A DNA stretch of 64,000 bases from Viscum album (taxonomy: Eukaryota > Streptophyta > Magnoliopsida > Santalales > Viscaceae), in assembly GCA_963277665.1 (NCBI GenBank), contig OY728122.1, positions 1,982,460,883 through 1,982,524,882 on the forward strand. Direction: 5' to 3'. The notes under the pieces are model-generated. The model searched no databases. It was not told the origin of the DNA and worked only from the letters and a program-made list of their open reading frames with translations. A program made the translations under genes and the position numbers. Below, piece after piece: positions 34,650 to 47,743 of the stretch. Each line of letters starts with the position of its first letter. The first letter of the stretch is position 1.

Positions 34650-37132
34650 GAATTTATTAAATAAGAAATGAATTGAATCATGTAATGTGTAAATTTATAT
34701 TAAAAATTGAAGAACAAATTGAAAAATGTCAACCAATATATGGAAATATGTTTTATTTTTTAAAAAATTATTTAATTAAAACCCCATGGTATATGTGAGA
34801 ACAATTAAGGCCTTTATAACTATAACATTACAAATTCATTTTTCCAAAATCCATTTAATATTGTAAATAAAAAATTAATTTAAAAAAGGCATCCAAAAAA
34901 ATGATGTGGGAATGTGCATGCAATAGTATAATAGAGAAAAAATATATAACTGTACAACTAGGAAAAACACCTCTACATGAACATGAATGTAAAACAATTA
35001 CCCAATATATACATATATATATATATATATATATTTATAGTGATATGTAATCAACCTAAAACGGATTAGTAAATGTATAATATAAAGTGGTCTTATGATA
35101 ATAATAATAATAATAAATATAACTAAAGGAATTTAGTTCTAATTAAAAAGATATAATCATGTATATTTAATTTAGAAATAAAAAACATTATATTTTTATA
35201 ACACCTTTTATCAACTTTAAATATGAAATAAAAACATGAAATCAAACATAACATTTTCTCATCATAAGACATGTCCTAAGGAAGCTAAGGCTATGGGAAA
35301 CTAGTAATACCACATCAATAATTATTGAGACCCAAAAATAATGGAATGAATCAATTAATTATTATTTTTAGTGGGTTTTTTATGAAATTAATTCACAAGT
35401 AAGAGAAACAAAAATTAGAAGTTGTGTGGGATCATCACCCTATCTTGTATTTCTATTAGAGCATCCATGATTTCCCATGAAGTTTGTTCACTTAAGGATG
35501 GGAGGTATGGAAAAATTATAACATATTCTGACCAAAAAAATAATATAATGAAAGAGAATAAATAATTTTATCACTTCAAATTTTCACACCATCAAACCCA
35601 TTAATGAGTCACCCAAAATTTATTCTAATATAAATTACACCGTAATGAAAATAATCTAAAAATACGCAGAACACGCTATAAATCTAATATATTGGGGCCT
35701 TTTAAAAAGGGTGTAGAACACATTAGGAAAACTATATTTTCAATTTCAAAAATGGGCATTTATATTTAATCCAAACAAGTAAAACATGGAAAAAAAATTA
35801 AAACCATTTTGAACCTCTATAAGTACCAGTTTGAAACATTATTTTATTTTAATCTAAAATTAACACAGATAAGCGTGAAATTTTTTAATAAACATAAAAA
35901 ATATTGCTTGATCAGTTTTAAAAACCATAAGCGTAAATAATATAACACAAAAAAATAACTTGTTATAATCTAAGGATGGTATCAACGAATAGAAAAATAA
36001 CTATTAAAAAATTTACTTCCATCCAAAATACCACTTGAATGATATAAATATTCCTCAAACTCACAATATATCACATGATAAATCATTTTGGAAATCATTT
36101 GATAATCAAATACTCTCTTTAATTATAAAATCTAGTAAAATATATCCTATTAGTAATTTTTTCAAAAACATGGAGGGAAATTTTATTAATTTTCAGTTTA
36201 TATAACCTAAAAACTATTGAAAACCCCTTTAATGCTAATCATATAATCTAAAAAAAATCAATACTTGTATTTATAATTACATCCTAATTAGATTATTTTT
36301 AAAGAAATAAAATGTAAATAAAGAATAAAAATAATTTTATTACATTCAAACACATATATAAACCCATAAAAATAATGTAACCTTTGACCAACAATACTAG
36401 ATTATGTATTAAGGTAATCATCACATGTCTTAAATATCAAAATACCCTTTCTTGGATCAATTTTAGAAATTATGATTCACAAAAATGGATAAAAAGGAAT
36501 AAAGGTGAATGAAATAAGAAATAAATAGAAGAAGGAAGAGATAAAGAAAAATAATATAAAATTCATGTCTTAACATGAGAATAGATGAAGAAATGAACCT
36601 AAAACCCATGCATAAGGGGATATTACTCAGTCATAAACCACATAAAACAACCCATTTGAAGAGTGGAAATAAATTTGGTGAATACCAATTAAAAATAACT
36701 AAACATTACCTAAATAACCCATTCTAGAGTAAGAAACATGGTTTATCAATGTGGTTTACAAATGTTTGTAGAAATTTTTTTAATTATACTAGATACCATG
36801 TTTTCTAGAACCACACACGTTTCATGTATATTTTACAAAACCAAACGGTAACCTTGTATCCTAGTAAATGTTCCCAACAATCAAAATTTTATCCCCAATA
36901 AATGAAAAACCAAGGGATCTTGATATGATATTTTTATGCCATAAAAATGTTACATTAGGGTGTGAAAAGTTTTCACTCCTTTTCACTTTTTACTACCAAG
37001 AAACTGATGATAAATTTATAGGAATTTCTACCAGAGATTAGAAGGTTTAAATATAAAGGCCCAATAAAAGATAGATATTATATGTAATCCTGAATTAAAA
37101 AATCCTAGAATATAACCCCTTTATATTATAAA
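34650..37132 (-). repeat. C1: old direct repeat, probable decayed LTR
   Basis: This is collinear with 51440-53795 (C2). Paired landmarks are TACATGAACATGAATG (34976) with CATGTAAATGAATAT (51805); AGCTAAGGCTATGGG (35285) with the block near 52105; ATCACCCTATCTTGTATTTC (35434) with ACCTTAACCCTATCTAGTATTTC (52241); and CCACACACGTTTC (36810) with CCACACACATTTC (53654). The offset is near 16.85 kb, about 4.8 kb after removing element B. Both copies end in a TAAACA, the complement of TGTTTA, at the high side, so a minus-strand LTR is likely. Weak similarity to the A LTR supports a gypsy origin. No PBS or PPT was found. Confidence 0.45.
35013..35034. repeat. AT dinucleotide microsatellite
   Basis: (AT)n run of about 22 bases. 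An (ATA)n run follows near 35098-35115. Confidence 0.9.
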
Positions 37133-39384
37133 CAAATGATAATTTATTTATTGTTTTAATAAAATCTATAGAAAGATTAAATAAATCAGTACAAAAATAG
37201 AGATAACAGAACTGCTAATAGAATATCTAATCGAATCCCATTCTACATAAGAGAAAATTAGAATTTTATTACCCATAAGTTTAATAAAAACTGTAATTCT
37301 CCCCGCCATTATTCTTTTATCCTAAATAAATATAGAAACAAATATATTCACACTATTCAAGAAGATTCATTCCGAAACTGATACACTTTTACTATATTCA
37401 CAACCAAAACTTACTAAAATTAATATTTATTATTTCCTAATTAACATGAATATTATAACCATGATTAAAGAGAGTAATATTAAGAATATTGGGCTCTATT
37501 TGTAAATTTATAATTTTTGGTTTCACTAAAGACATTATTCAAGGGATCAGATTCAATAGTGGGTCTTTAATACTTAACAATGATGAAAAAATGGGGTAAT
37601 AAATGAATTTGGACCAACAATATTATTTCATTCTTGGGTTGATTCAATGATCCTAAATTTCACACTCATAGAACATGAAGAATAATAATAAATGGAACCT
37701 CTTGATATATGTATTCCACCATTTAATCACTCCTTTTCAGTACACATAATTTAAATAAATATGTAAAGAACTAAAATACATACATTTCAAGACCCTGTTT
37801 AAGTAATCCATGCATAACCCCAATAATGAAAACATAAAAGAAAAATCCAAATGTAAAATAAAATAATCATTTTTTAAAAAATGACCCATTCTTTCAATAA
37901 ACCTTTCCCCTTAAGAATACATACTAATGAAAATCAACTAAAAAATGCAACATAAATTTGGAATTAAATTTCCTTAAATAATAAATTTAAATAATTTTCC
38001 CTCTCTTTGAATAACATTTTTTATAAATTTCTTCTCAAATTCCATTCCAAAATCAAAATTTTATGAAAACGTATGATGAGTATCAAAATTGATTTTACAA
38101 AAATAAAAAATAGTTTTTATAGATAATAAACATCATAAATTCAACTATTTTATTCAATATATTGTTATATGAATATTGATCCCATGATTTAAAAGATGAG
38201 GCCATCAAAAAAATATAAATAGTAAAAATTAATAAATGATGACATTGAATCACCATGAAAACTCACAAAAATTTCCACATATAAATGTTAACAAATATTT
38301 GAACCAATTAATTTATGAATTAGAGAAAACAAATTGTGTATTTTGAAAATTTAAAATTATGTATGGGTTGTCCACACAATTTGAGTAATAATGGGAAAGA
38401 TGTACAATTTCCTTTAAAAAACATATATATCCATGGTCAAGGAATCCACCCTTTAAAAAAAATGAAATCATTGTGAAACTTGGGTTCTTCCTCTATTTTC
38501 GATATGAAATGAAAAATTCCTCAAAAACCCTATATAACACAAACATAGATTAAAATAACATCAATTTCATTTCCATTTTCATAAAAGAAACAGAACTAAA
38601 TTTTAAGATGTAAATAAAAAATATGATAGGTAAGTTAGGTATCATCATTAAAGGTGGTGATTTGGTACCTAAAAGTTTCCAAACTTATTATTTATAAAAA
38701 AATATTACCCATATAATAAAATTCGCCATAAAATAATATTGCACTGATAACATTTTGACAAAAACTAACATGGTTTAAACCGGCATGTCACCCTAGTCGG
38801 CCTGTAATACATCCTGAGGGGTGATTCCTATACACCAGTACTAGAAATAATTGAAAAGGGTACCAAATATATTTACTAGGATGGATTTTACCATCTATCC
38901 ATCATAAAACGATCAATTATTTTTTATTATGATTCTAACAGGGTGTATCGATAAATTATACCACTATGAAAAACAAAATAAACAATTTCAAAATTATGAA
39001 AAAAACATGTCATAGAAAATTTATATAAAAAAATAAATATTGTAAACATAATTAATCAATTTAATTACTAACATTTATAAATAATAAAAATATAAAAAAA
39101 TAAGGGATGTGGATAAAACATCATTCATCAATGATAAACCACATAGTTAGAGGTACATTAAGAGTATCACTATGGGGCCCAAGGACACCTTGGTATCTGA
39201 ATACATCTTATGATTGATAGAAAATTTCATACTATATATACCACGAATGAGCTATATATTTTAAAAAGACATAAGGACTATATATATATATATTTGTATT
39301 TCTTTGTAGGGTTTATGCTAGGAGATCTCAATAAGTTATTACTAATGCATGATCCTATGAAATACATTTATTGGTTAGTTGATA
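37133..39384. other. internal sequence between C1 and element B
   Basis: About 2.2 kb of AT-rich sequence without recognisable coding motifs. If C1 and C2 are LTRs, this is what remains of the internal region of that element. The region near 38765-38830 is richer in G+C but was not identified. Confidence 0.35.
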
Positions 39385-39390
39385 AATTAA
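39385..39390. repeat. probable target site duplication of element B (left)
   Basis: AATTAA at the left edge matches AATTAA at 51433-51438 on the right. The exact five-base choice (AATTA or ATTAA) depends on which terminal base the LTR lost. Confidence 0.6.
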
Positions 39391-40994
39391 ATAACCCCAA
39401 TAATGATAAAATAATTATTTTTCAAATTAATAAATTATATAGTATTTTTAAATTTAAAAATGTACACTATTTTCAATAGAATTTGCAATAAATACAGTTT
39501 TAATCCTAAGAACTGTATTTTTCCAAAAAGTATTTCTCTCTCCTTTTAATGGAGAAACTTATTTTAAAAATAAAATTTTAAAATATTGTAAATTTTAATT
39601 TGGTAAAATAAACTTCATATTTTAGATTGTAATATAAAAATTTACTTTTTCCTATTTTTGGTATTTTTCTGATAAGTTTTTTTATAAATAGTGAAAAATA
39701 ACACATTTTAGTAAAAAAATTCCATCAAAATAATTTTTAATTCTAATTTAAATTTAATAATGGTTTTAAAGTAAAATTAGATCAATTATATTCCTATTAA
39801 TCCAATTTTGGCCATTGTAATCATTTTATGTTGAATTTTTATGTAAAAACATATTAATCTTATGAAAATTTTCACTTTAAACCCTATTTTATCCCCTCAT
39901 CTATGTGATTAATTTTAAATTACCTTTATCCACATTGTGTTATAAATTTCAAAATATTTATTCAATATTTTTAATCATATTTTAAAAAAAATTCAAATAT
40001 TTACCTTTTATTTTTTGATAATAAGATTAGTAAACATAATAATTTTTATTATCATGGTTAAGAGAACATCACTTAATTATGGGTACAAATAATATTATAA
40101 ATATTATAATATTATCCTGGTACTTCACCTAAGATTATTTTATGACCTATTGTTGAAAAAACTCATCATTTTTTCAATTTTATGACCTCTTGGAGCCACT
40201 TGTATTCTTTTAATCCCCCTATAATATTTTATTTTAAAGAAAAATCAATGATATCATACTTATCTATTAATTAAATATAACATTTCCAATATAGGTTAAT
40301 TTAGAAGAAATATTTCACTATAAATTGTATTTTGATATCCAAATTTTTTATCTTCAACGTTGAAATTTATTTTAAATTTTTAAGAAAAAAATAATTACAA
40401 TAAAGGCTTACACAATAATGACACAATGTTTGTTTAATTTATATAAATATCAATAAATTGATATTAAAAATATTAAAATAATCATAATAGGAAATAATTA
40501 ATGTCATCCACAAATTTTATAGTTAACTTTTACATTTTAATGATGTTTTAGAAGTAATGGTTATAATTTATATAGTTTTTTGTAAAAGGAAAAATAATGA
40601 ATAGTGTCAAATTTCACAGTAATGATATTTTAAAATAAATAATTTTTTATTACATGATATTAAATTTATAAAAATTTAAAATTATGAAAAATTATTATTA
40701 TAAATATTAAAATGGAATAAATTATTTATTTATGGTTATTTGGTCATTTTATAGTAATTATATTAAACTTCAAAGTGTATACTACATGTTGTCATAGTAA
40801 GAGATAAAGGGGTTTAAACCCAAAAGATAAAGATTAAAAATGGACAAAATATGTCTAATTTATCATTTATGAATATATTTTGAACCATATTAATCTTATA
40901 TTATAAATAAATTATTTTTTTCCATTTCAACAAGATAATTATACTATATAAATTTAATATTTTGAGAAATTCCAAGGGGGGCCTTCCCCTCACC

Positions 40995-41001
40995 TATAAA
41001 A
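40995..41001 (+). promoter_or_regulatory. TATA box, B 5' LTR
   Basis: TATAAAA in CCCCTCACCTATAAAATGG, aligned with 49346 in the 3' LTR (CCCCTATAAAACC). It is about 1.6 kb from the LTR start. Confidence 0.6.
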
Positions 41002-41344
41002 TGGAACCCATTATTTTCTTTTAAATAAACATCTTAAAAATATTATTTTGGCCAATATATTCCAAAATATATTACTAGAATCCATCCTCACATTCTATAG
41101 GTCTTATTTTAGGAATAAAATCATCCTTAGTGGTCTTAAGGTCCTATGTAATGAAGGATTGCTATAGAATATGTATCAATTTTAATTAAGTATTTTTGTT
41201 TTTTTCTTCCACCACCTTCAAATATTTTTATTCCATTATTAAATAAAAACTCTATTATTCTCTATATTTGGATATTTTATTATGTTAACATCATCACCAA
41301 AATCCATCTCTAATTCAATAAAATAGGAAATGAATTAATCATTT

Positions 41345-41745
41345 GTGTGTAAGGTGGACTACCACCTCATGAGCTGATGAATTTGTTTCACATCAACATC
41401 TATCAAAAATGGTTATAATGATGTAATTAACTCATATATATGATATTAATTAAATATTTATGATTATTAAAATATAATACATCAATTAAGATCTTATTTT
41501 TCTCTATACAAAAAATGGTAACTTTGTTCATTCATGCGTGTGAATTATCACCTCCACGAAGCAATGTGATTCATTCTTAATCACCACATCACATGGATGA
41601 AATATATAATTATATATACATGATATATATGATATTATTATCTTTTAGAAAATTTAAAATTATTCTTCACATATTTCTATAATGGTCACTAAAAATTGAA
41701 AACATTGCTTATGGGTAAGTACGTCCCATAGCCTCCTTGATTATA
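41345..41745 (+). repeat. hairpin-unit array in B 5' LTR
   Basis: Three decayed units lie near 41345 (AAGGTGGACTACCACCT, GGTGG/CCACC), 41528 (TTCATGCGTG then CACGAAG) and 41705 (TTATGGG then CCCATAG). Spacing is about 180 bases, aligned with units at 49695, 49883 and 50062 in the 3' LTR. Confidence 0.55.
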
Positions 41746-43079
41746 ACGTAGTTCATTTTTGATATCCATACATAATAGTTTGATTTTAAAGTATTATTTT
41801 TTTATAAAAATGATAATAATTTTTTGAATACTATTGTAGATATTATGGAATAATTACCACTATGACTATATACATCATACAAAATTCATTTTGGACACAA
41901 GTACCGAATATCATCAAAACGTCTCACATGAACTTAAATAATTATGTAATTATTATAACATACTTATAGGTTATATAAAAGGAATAATAAACATAGATAA
42001 TGTTATCTTGATAGTAAATAAATAACCTATGTTTATTTTTCATGGAAATAATTATTGTGTGTGACGATTAAGAGTCAAGGTTAGGGACTTTCTTTTAAAA
42101 ACACTCAGTTAAAGTCATGCTTTCAACTCTTTTTAAAAAAACCTAAAGGAACATTGTTTCAAGTATATGTCATGAATGGATGTTTCTAATTTCATGAAGG
42201 ATTAATTTATTGAATATTCCTTTCCATCTTTAAAGTTTTATTATCCAATAAAACTTTTATATTTATGATTTCACATCATTGTAAATGTGAAAAATGATTT
42301 CAAAACTGAAAAGTTATTTTAATCAAAGATGTTATTTTATGAAATCTTTATGTCTTATAATTATTTTTTGGACATTGGAATTTTTTTAGTATGGTTTATT
42401 CTGTGATAAACTGAGGGTGGTTGGACCCATTATGGATCTCTAATTTATTAGGAAATGGGATAGATTTAATCTATATGGTTTCTTATAAGAGATTAAAAGA
42501 ATATACTATGGTGGTTATTCAAAATGAAACTATAATGGTTACTCCCTGTATAGCTGTGAGAGGTAATGTACATGTAATAGTGATAGGAAAATGATTTAAT
42601 GTGTTAAATATATGATTTATGATTTATATGTATTTTATAGGAATATTATTATTTCATAAGGTAACCTAAAGAGATTAGGTTTTATGTGTAAATGTGATAA
42701 CATTGTGAATATTTTCTCATTTCTGGGATAATGATTTATTTCTCATTTTTATGTCTCTTACTAATACTTTTATGACCATATACAGTTTTAAATTTTCATT
42801 CCAAAGGTATAATGAGGGGTAAAATTATTAAGGAAGTCTTGTTTAATGTTATGAATATTTTTCAAGAAAAATAAATCACATTTAAATTTAAAAGTTTTAT
42901 ACGATTTAAAAATTGGATATTGTTTAAGTAGTATCCACTTTATATGAATGTGGGGTTTTATGAAATAATTTTGATTTTTTTTTCTAAAAATATAAAATTA
43001 CATTTCCTTATAATGGTAATAATGTTAATTTTAGTTCAAAAACATTGGAATATGTAATTTTTATGTTTAGGCCCTTGTA

Positions 43080-43095
43080 GATTTTATCAAAGGCC
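43080..43095 (+). mobile_element. primer binding site of element B (degenerate)
   Basis: GATTTTATCAAAGGCC directly follows the LTR and is a mutated form of GTTGGTATCAGAG. It fixes the 5' LTR end. Confidence 0.65.
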
Positions 43096-43434
43096 ATTTT
43101 AGATAAATTTTGGGGGAAGGATATAGTTAATAAAATACCCATAAATTATTTTTCCTTGATGGTTAATTTTAATGGATATTGAATTTTATGATATCAATTT
43201 TTCTTTTTCAAATATATGTACATTAATAATGGGTTTCCATAGAGGAAACATAGAAGTTGTGGTGTGAAGACATCAAGAGGAAAATATTCTTCTAGAGCAC
43301 CATCCTGATATAGTCAGAATCAGAACTGAAAATTTTGTTATTTTGGTGGATTATCTGAAAAAGGATACAAATATTTTTTGAATCCTTCCACAATATCATC
43401 TATATAAATTACATATAACTATTTCATTATTGGG
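43096..43434 (+). other. 5' leader of element B
   Basis: Untranslated leader between the primer site and the first Gag-like peptides. No structure or frame was recognised. Confidence 0.5.
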
Positions 43435-44246
43435 GCATTTTACGAGGCATCATCCTCCTTTATATAGTGGATATTTTTAACCGCTGGTAGTTTAAGGGTG
43501 GATTAAATCCATCGAAAAGAGTTTTGATGTCATGGGGGTGTTGAGACTATAAAAAAGTTAGTCTGGTTATTTACTATTTTTATAGAAAATCTAACATGTG
43601 TTGTTCTATAGAAAATAATATTAGGTATAGTGATAATATTGATTCTTTTTTAGGGGTTGAATTCAAATAATTTTTTTAGAAATATTTTCCTATTTAAATT
43701 TAATATAGGGTGGAAAAAAATTATTCTAATTAAAATAGGTGGATGATTAAATGGATACATTTGACATAGAATAACTTTATTTTTATGGAATGATGTAAAT
43801 TGTTTATAGGATCTTTACATTAAAATCGATCTTCAAGATTAAACCCAAAATATCAAATGGAATTTTCTTCTCATGAATTATAATTTTACAAAGAAACATT
43901 CTTATTGTGTGAAGAAGGTTGAAATTATGTTTCTCAATGATCTTATTTTCATTGAAATATAGTAGAAAAAAAGGTTGAGTTGGAAGTAAAATTAAGAGAA
44001 TAAAAATAATGAGTGTAATGGAAATACAATTAGGTATTCTATTAATGAGAACTATGGTAGAAAAAACACAGAGTAATTCCTTTTGAATTTTGGTAAGTGC
44101 TTTTGATGTGGTAATATTAAGCATATGTGTTTTATTTTCAATGAAAAAACTCATATTAGTGGTAAGAAAAATTATGATATATTTTTATTTGAAGGATTTA
44201 AATTTAATGAGATGGTTCATTAAGAAAATGTGGTTCTCAATAGAAC
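43435..44246 (+). pseudogene. gag: Gag of element B, decayed
   Basis: Near 43435-43560 one frame reads HFTRHHPPLYSG and, after stops, GWIKSIEKSFDVMG, matching the Gag N-terminal blocks F-x-R-x-x-P-P-x-F-x-G and W-x-x-x-I-E-x-I-F-x-V-M-x-C. Near 43670 FFRNIFLFK corresponds to F-x-E-K-Y-F-P. A zinc knuckle lies near 44098-44140, CF(stop)CGNIKHMCFIF: the first two Cys and the His are kept and the last Cys is Phe. Multiple stops and frameshifts rule out function. Confidence 0.7.
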
Positions 44247-44640
44247 TTGAATGATGGGAAGCAAGCAGACTATAAGAACAAATGTGTGGTGAAATCCTTT
44301 GAAATTACTTTATCTAATGTTCGACCATCAAATGAAGTTATATATGGTAAATTATTTATGTATTTATATTATTATAATGTTTTGTTTGATATATGGACTA
44401 CATATTCATTAATTTCTAATAACTTTCCTGGGTAATTGGAAATTCCACCTCAAGAAATGAATCCATAACTTCTATCCAAAATAACCGGGGGAAATATTCA
44501 AATAAAAAGAAATTATAAAAAACTTCCTGCCATTTTATATAGAGGTAATTTACATGAATTTTTTTTTTCTATACCATATTAATGTTTGATCATATTCTAG
44601 GTATGGATTAGATTTATATTCACCATGATAAGAAAGATTA
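44247..44640 (+). pseudogene. pol: aspartic protease of element B, active site lost
   Basis: A 62-codon open piece (44247-44435) aligns with the protease of element A: VKSFEIT, RPSNEV, then NVLFDIWTTYSLIS where A has NVLFDSGSTHSFIS. The catalytic D-S-G has become D-I-W, so the enzyme could not work. A following piece with I-L-G-M-D near 44600 continues the domain in a different frame. Confidence 0.7.
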
Positions 44641-44829
44641 TAGAGCATTATAAGTTTTATTTTAGAATTATTTTTAGTCTTTGTACAAGCTTGAACCCAT
44701 ACCATTGGTAACATATCAGGAAGATGACAAACTTTTAAAATATGTAAATGAATGATATATTGCACATATTGTTTAAAATAAGGGATCTATTCAGATTAAT
44801 GATGAGCCAGTGATAAATGTTTATCTGGA

Positions 44830-45660
44830 ATCCTTTTCTTGATGAGTTTCCTTGTACTATACCTAATTAGAACGTAGAATTTACTATTGACTTAGTTCCT
44901 CGTGCTAGGCCAATTTCAAAACCACCTTATAGTATGGATCAAGAAAAACTTATATAATTGAAAATGTAGTTAATTGAGTTTCTAGTTAATTGTTTTATTC
45001 GGCCAATCACTTCACATTGGGATGGTCTTGTTTTATTTTTAAAAAAGTGGAATGGTTCTAGGATTATTTTCATTGATTATTGAGATTCAAATAAAATTAC
45101 TGTTATGAATAAGTATAAACTTCCTCATATCGATGAATTTATTGATCAGCTCCAAGGAGCGTAATAATTTTCATTGATTGACTAAAGATCTGGGTACCAC
45201 CAGCTAATATTCAAGGAGGATTATTTTCATAGAATACTATTTTGGAATAGATATATGAATTATTATTTTTATTTATTCCCTTTGGTTTAAAAAATTTCCC
45301 CGCTACATTTATAAATCTTATAAATAGAGTATTCCATGAAAATTTTGATATGTTTGTTATTATTTTAACTGATTGTATATTGGTTTATACACAATTTTAT
45401 GAGGATCGTGAAAATTATAAAATTATTTTTCTTTGAACCCTTAAAGAAAATTATTTTTTATTAAAACATGGATATTATGATTTTTTATTAAAATAGTTTT
45501 ATTTTAAAGGACACATTGTAATTAAGGATGTCATAAATCTTGAATCTACTAAAATAAATGTTATTTTTGAATGTATTGGATATACGAATATCTCCAGAAT
45601 TCATAATTTTATTGAATTAGTAGGTTACTTTCGACATTTTTTTAAACACTTCTTAGTTGA
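44830..45660 (+). pseudogene. pol: reverse transcriptase of element B, decayed
   Basis: Blocks occur in the normal gypsy order. NVEFTIDLVPRARPISK-type lead-in is near 44875, then PPYSMDQEKL, RPITSHWDGLVLF and KYKLPHIDEFIDQLQGA near 45115-45160. The catalytic box is near 45362, read as ILTDCILVYT where the family has x-I-D-D-I-L-I-Y-S, so one active-site Asp is lost. The linker to RNase H follows near 45600. At least a dozen stops are present. Confidence 0.78.
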
Positions 45661-46240
45661 ATATACCATTGACTAAGTTAGCTCTAAAATGATTTAAGTT
45701 CATATGGACAAAATAATGTGTTGAATCTATTTCAAGAATAAGGATGAATATTAGCGAATGCTCCATTTTTTGCCCTACCTTACAGAAATGTGGAATTATT
45801 AACCTATAATAATTCTTCATTAAAAGGTCTTGGTTGTTTCCAAATATAGAATTATGTAGTAATTGATTATGCTTTATGGTAATTGAAACCATATGAGTAA
45901 AATTATACAAAAAGTTTTTTTGGCATTACATGCAATGGTTTTTTATTTTGAAATTTGGAGGCATCAATTATATTGGGAAAATGGGAAATATATATTGATT
46001 ATAAATTTTTTGTTTTATATATTAACTCAAAAGGAATTAAAGATGAGGTAGAGAACTTGTTTATAAATGATTAAGTATTATTATTTCAAAATTCATTACC
46101 TTCTTGGAAAATTAATGAAGGTGTTAGATGCTTTGATTCAAAAAAGTAATGCCAAATTACCCATGTAATGATTGGAATATGACACATTGGTTAATGATTT
46201 GATGATTTTTTTTCTATGTTGTTAGTGCAAGAAAATCATC
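45661..46240 (+). pseudogene. pol: RNase H of element B, decayed
   Basis: Pieces such as PLTKLAL and FIWTK (45670-45715), then YIDYKFFVLYI-type and TQKELKMR-type fragments near 46000-46050, sit where RNase H should be and partly align with the RNase H of A. The domain is recognisable mainly by position. Confidence 0.5.
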
Positions 46241-47330
46241 TATTTTGTTTCAGGTGTTAGTGTAATAATCTCTATCAGAAATAATTAAGCAAGCATAGAT
46301 GGGAATATGTGAGTTATATAAAAGGTAGAATTGTTTATAAAGGGTTTGTTTCCTTAATTTAATATTTGTAAATATTGGGTTTTGAAATTTGGGAAGAGAT
46401 TATGTGTTCTTTATGATTTCTAATTGAAAAAATATTTATTATCTGAATCTAATATTTCTCTATTATCATTTAAACATGGAAGCACTATGATTTATAGAGA
46501 CCTTCAGGGTTATTACAGGTGGGATTAAAGTAAAAGAGATATTTATGACATTACCATGATATGATTTATTTTAAAATAGGTAAAAGTAGAATTAAAATTA
46601 CCAAAGAGGTTGATTTATCCTTTTCCAGTACCATTGTGTAAATAGGAAAATATATCTGGCGATTTCATTATGGGATTATCAAATAAACATGAATGTAAAA
46701 AATACTAGTTGTGTTATTGTGGATCAACTAGGTAAATTTTGACATTTTATTCTGATTTGAGAAATTGTATCCCTATATAAAATTTATCAACTGTATCTTA
46801 ATGAGACAGTCAGGTTACATGGAGTTCCTCTCTTTATTATATTTGATCATGTTCCCTTTTTCATTTCTATCTTTTGGAAAAGCCTTTAGAATTCATTGGG
46901 AACTAAATTAATTTTTAACACATCCTTTCACCCTCAGTCTAATGGGAGGTCAAAAAGAAAAAATCAAACCATGTATAATATGAAATATTCGTTTTCAATT
47001 GATTAACATTGTATTTTGGGTCTACAACATTATTTATTTTAGTATTCAGGAAATAAAATATCTCATTTCAATATATATATGGAGAATTTTGAAGCATTTT
47101 ATGGAAAGCGGTGTCTAACTCTAGTATTTTGGGATGAAGTATGTGAATTAATGTTTATGGAACCACAATTGGTAGAAAAAATGGAATAAAAAGTTCATTT
47201 GATTTAGTGACACATAAGGAAACCTTAGAGTAGTGTGAAATGTTATGTGGATAACTGAAAAAATGACCTTTCATTTGTGGTAGGTGGTCATGTATTTCTC
47301 AATGTTTCTCTATGGAAAAGTGTGATGTAT
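46241..47330 (+). pseudogene. pol: integrase of element B, decayed
   Basis: The catalytic core is visible near 46730-46980. LHGVPLFIIFDHVPFF holds the second Asp, then FWKSL and NSLGTKLIFNTSFHPQSNGRSKR, where relatives have S-x-R at the third catalytic position Glu; here that residue is Lys. Downstream, FEAFYGKRC, FWDEVCELMFMEP and VVGGHVFLNVS match the integrase C-terminal part seen open in element A. Loss of the Glu and numerous stops make it inactive. Confidence 0.78.
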
Positions 47331-47728
47331 TTTGGCATGAAGGGGAAGATGAGTCCAAAGTTAATTAGTCCCTAATAAATCCTAGAGAAACTAGTATCAA
47401 TTTTCTACTAAGTGGCCTTACATAAATTTTTATCCAAATTACACAACATATTTCATGTTTCAATGTTATAGAAATATGTGGAGGATTTATCTCAAGTTTT
47501 TAGTCCTGAAAAAGTTCAATTGAAAGAAAATATCTTTTATGTAGAAAAGCCAGTTCAAGATCATCACCATGTATAGAAATTGTTTTCAGAATATTTTGAT
47601 TCATTAGGTTATGTTTTTTGGGAAAAACCATATGATTGAACTGGAAACATGGTAATATTAAAATTATATGTTTGAAATATATCCCCACAGATTTAATACG
47701 TGAATAACATTATGAGAGTTCAATATCC
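47331..47728 (+). pseudogene. pol: pol tail of element B
   Basis: YVEDLSQVFSPEKVQLKENI, then a P-V-Q block near 47550, matches the conserved stretch after the integrase core in Tekay-type elements (Y-V-x-D-P-S-H-V-x, Y-E-E-x-P-V). The following chromodomain-type end is not clearly visible. Confidence 0.55.
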
Positions 47729-47743
47729 AAAAGGGGGGAATAA
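47729..47743 (+). mobile_element. polypurine tract of element B
   Basis: AAAAGGGGGGAATAA directly before the 3' LTR start. Confidence 0.85.

Larger units (their letters stand above)
39390..43079 (+). mobile_element. 5' LTR of element B
   Basis: It begins near AATAACCCC (mutated TGTAACACCC) and ends GCCCTTGTA (ancestral CCTTACA type) just before a decayed primer site. It is collinear with 47744-51433: AATACAGTTTT near 39491 pairs with AATATAGTTTT near 47847, and TATAAAA at 40995 pairs with 49346. The first bases are uncertain. Confidence 0.82.

Noticed and set aside
43804..44154. 116-codon minus frame
   Set aside because: Antisense to the decayed gag of element B; no domain is recognised, and the + strand holds the zinc knuckle.
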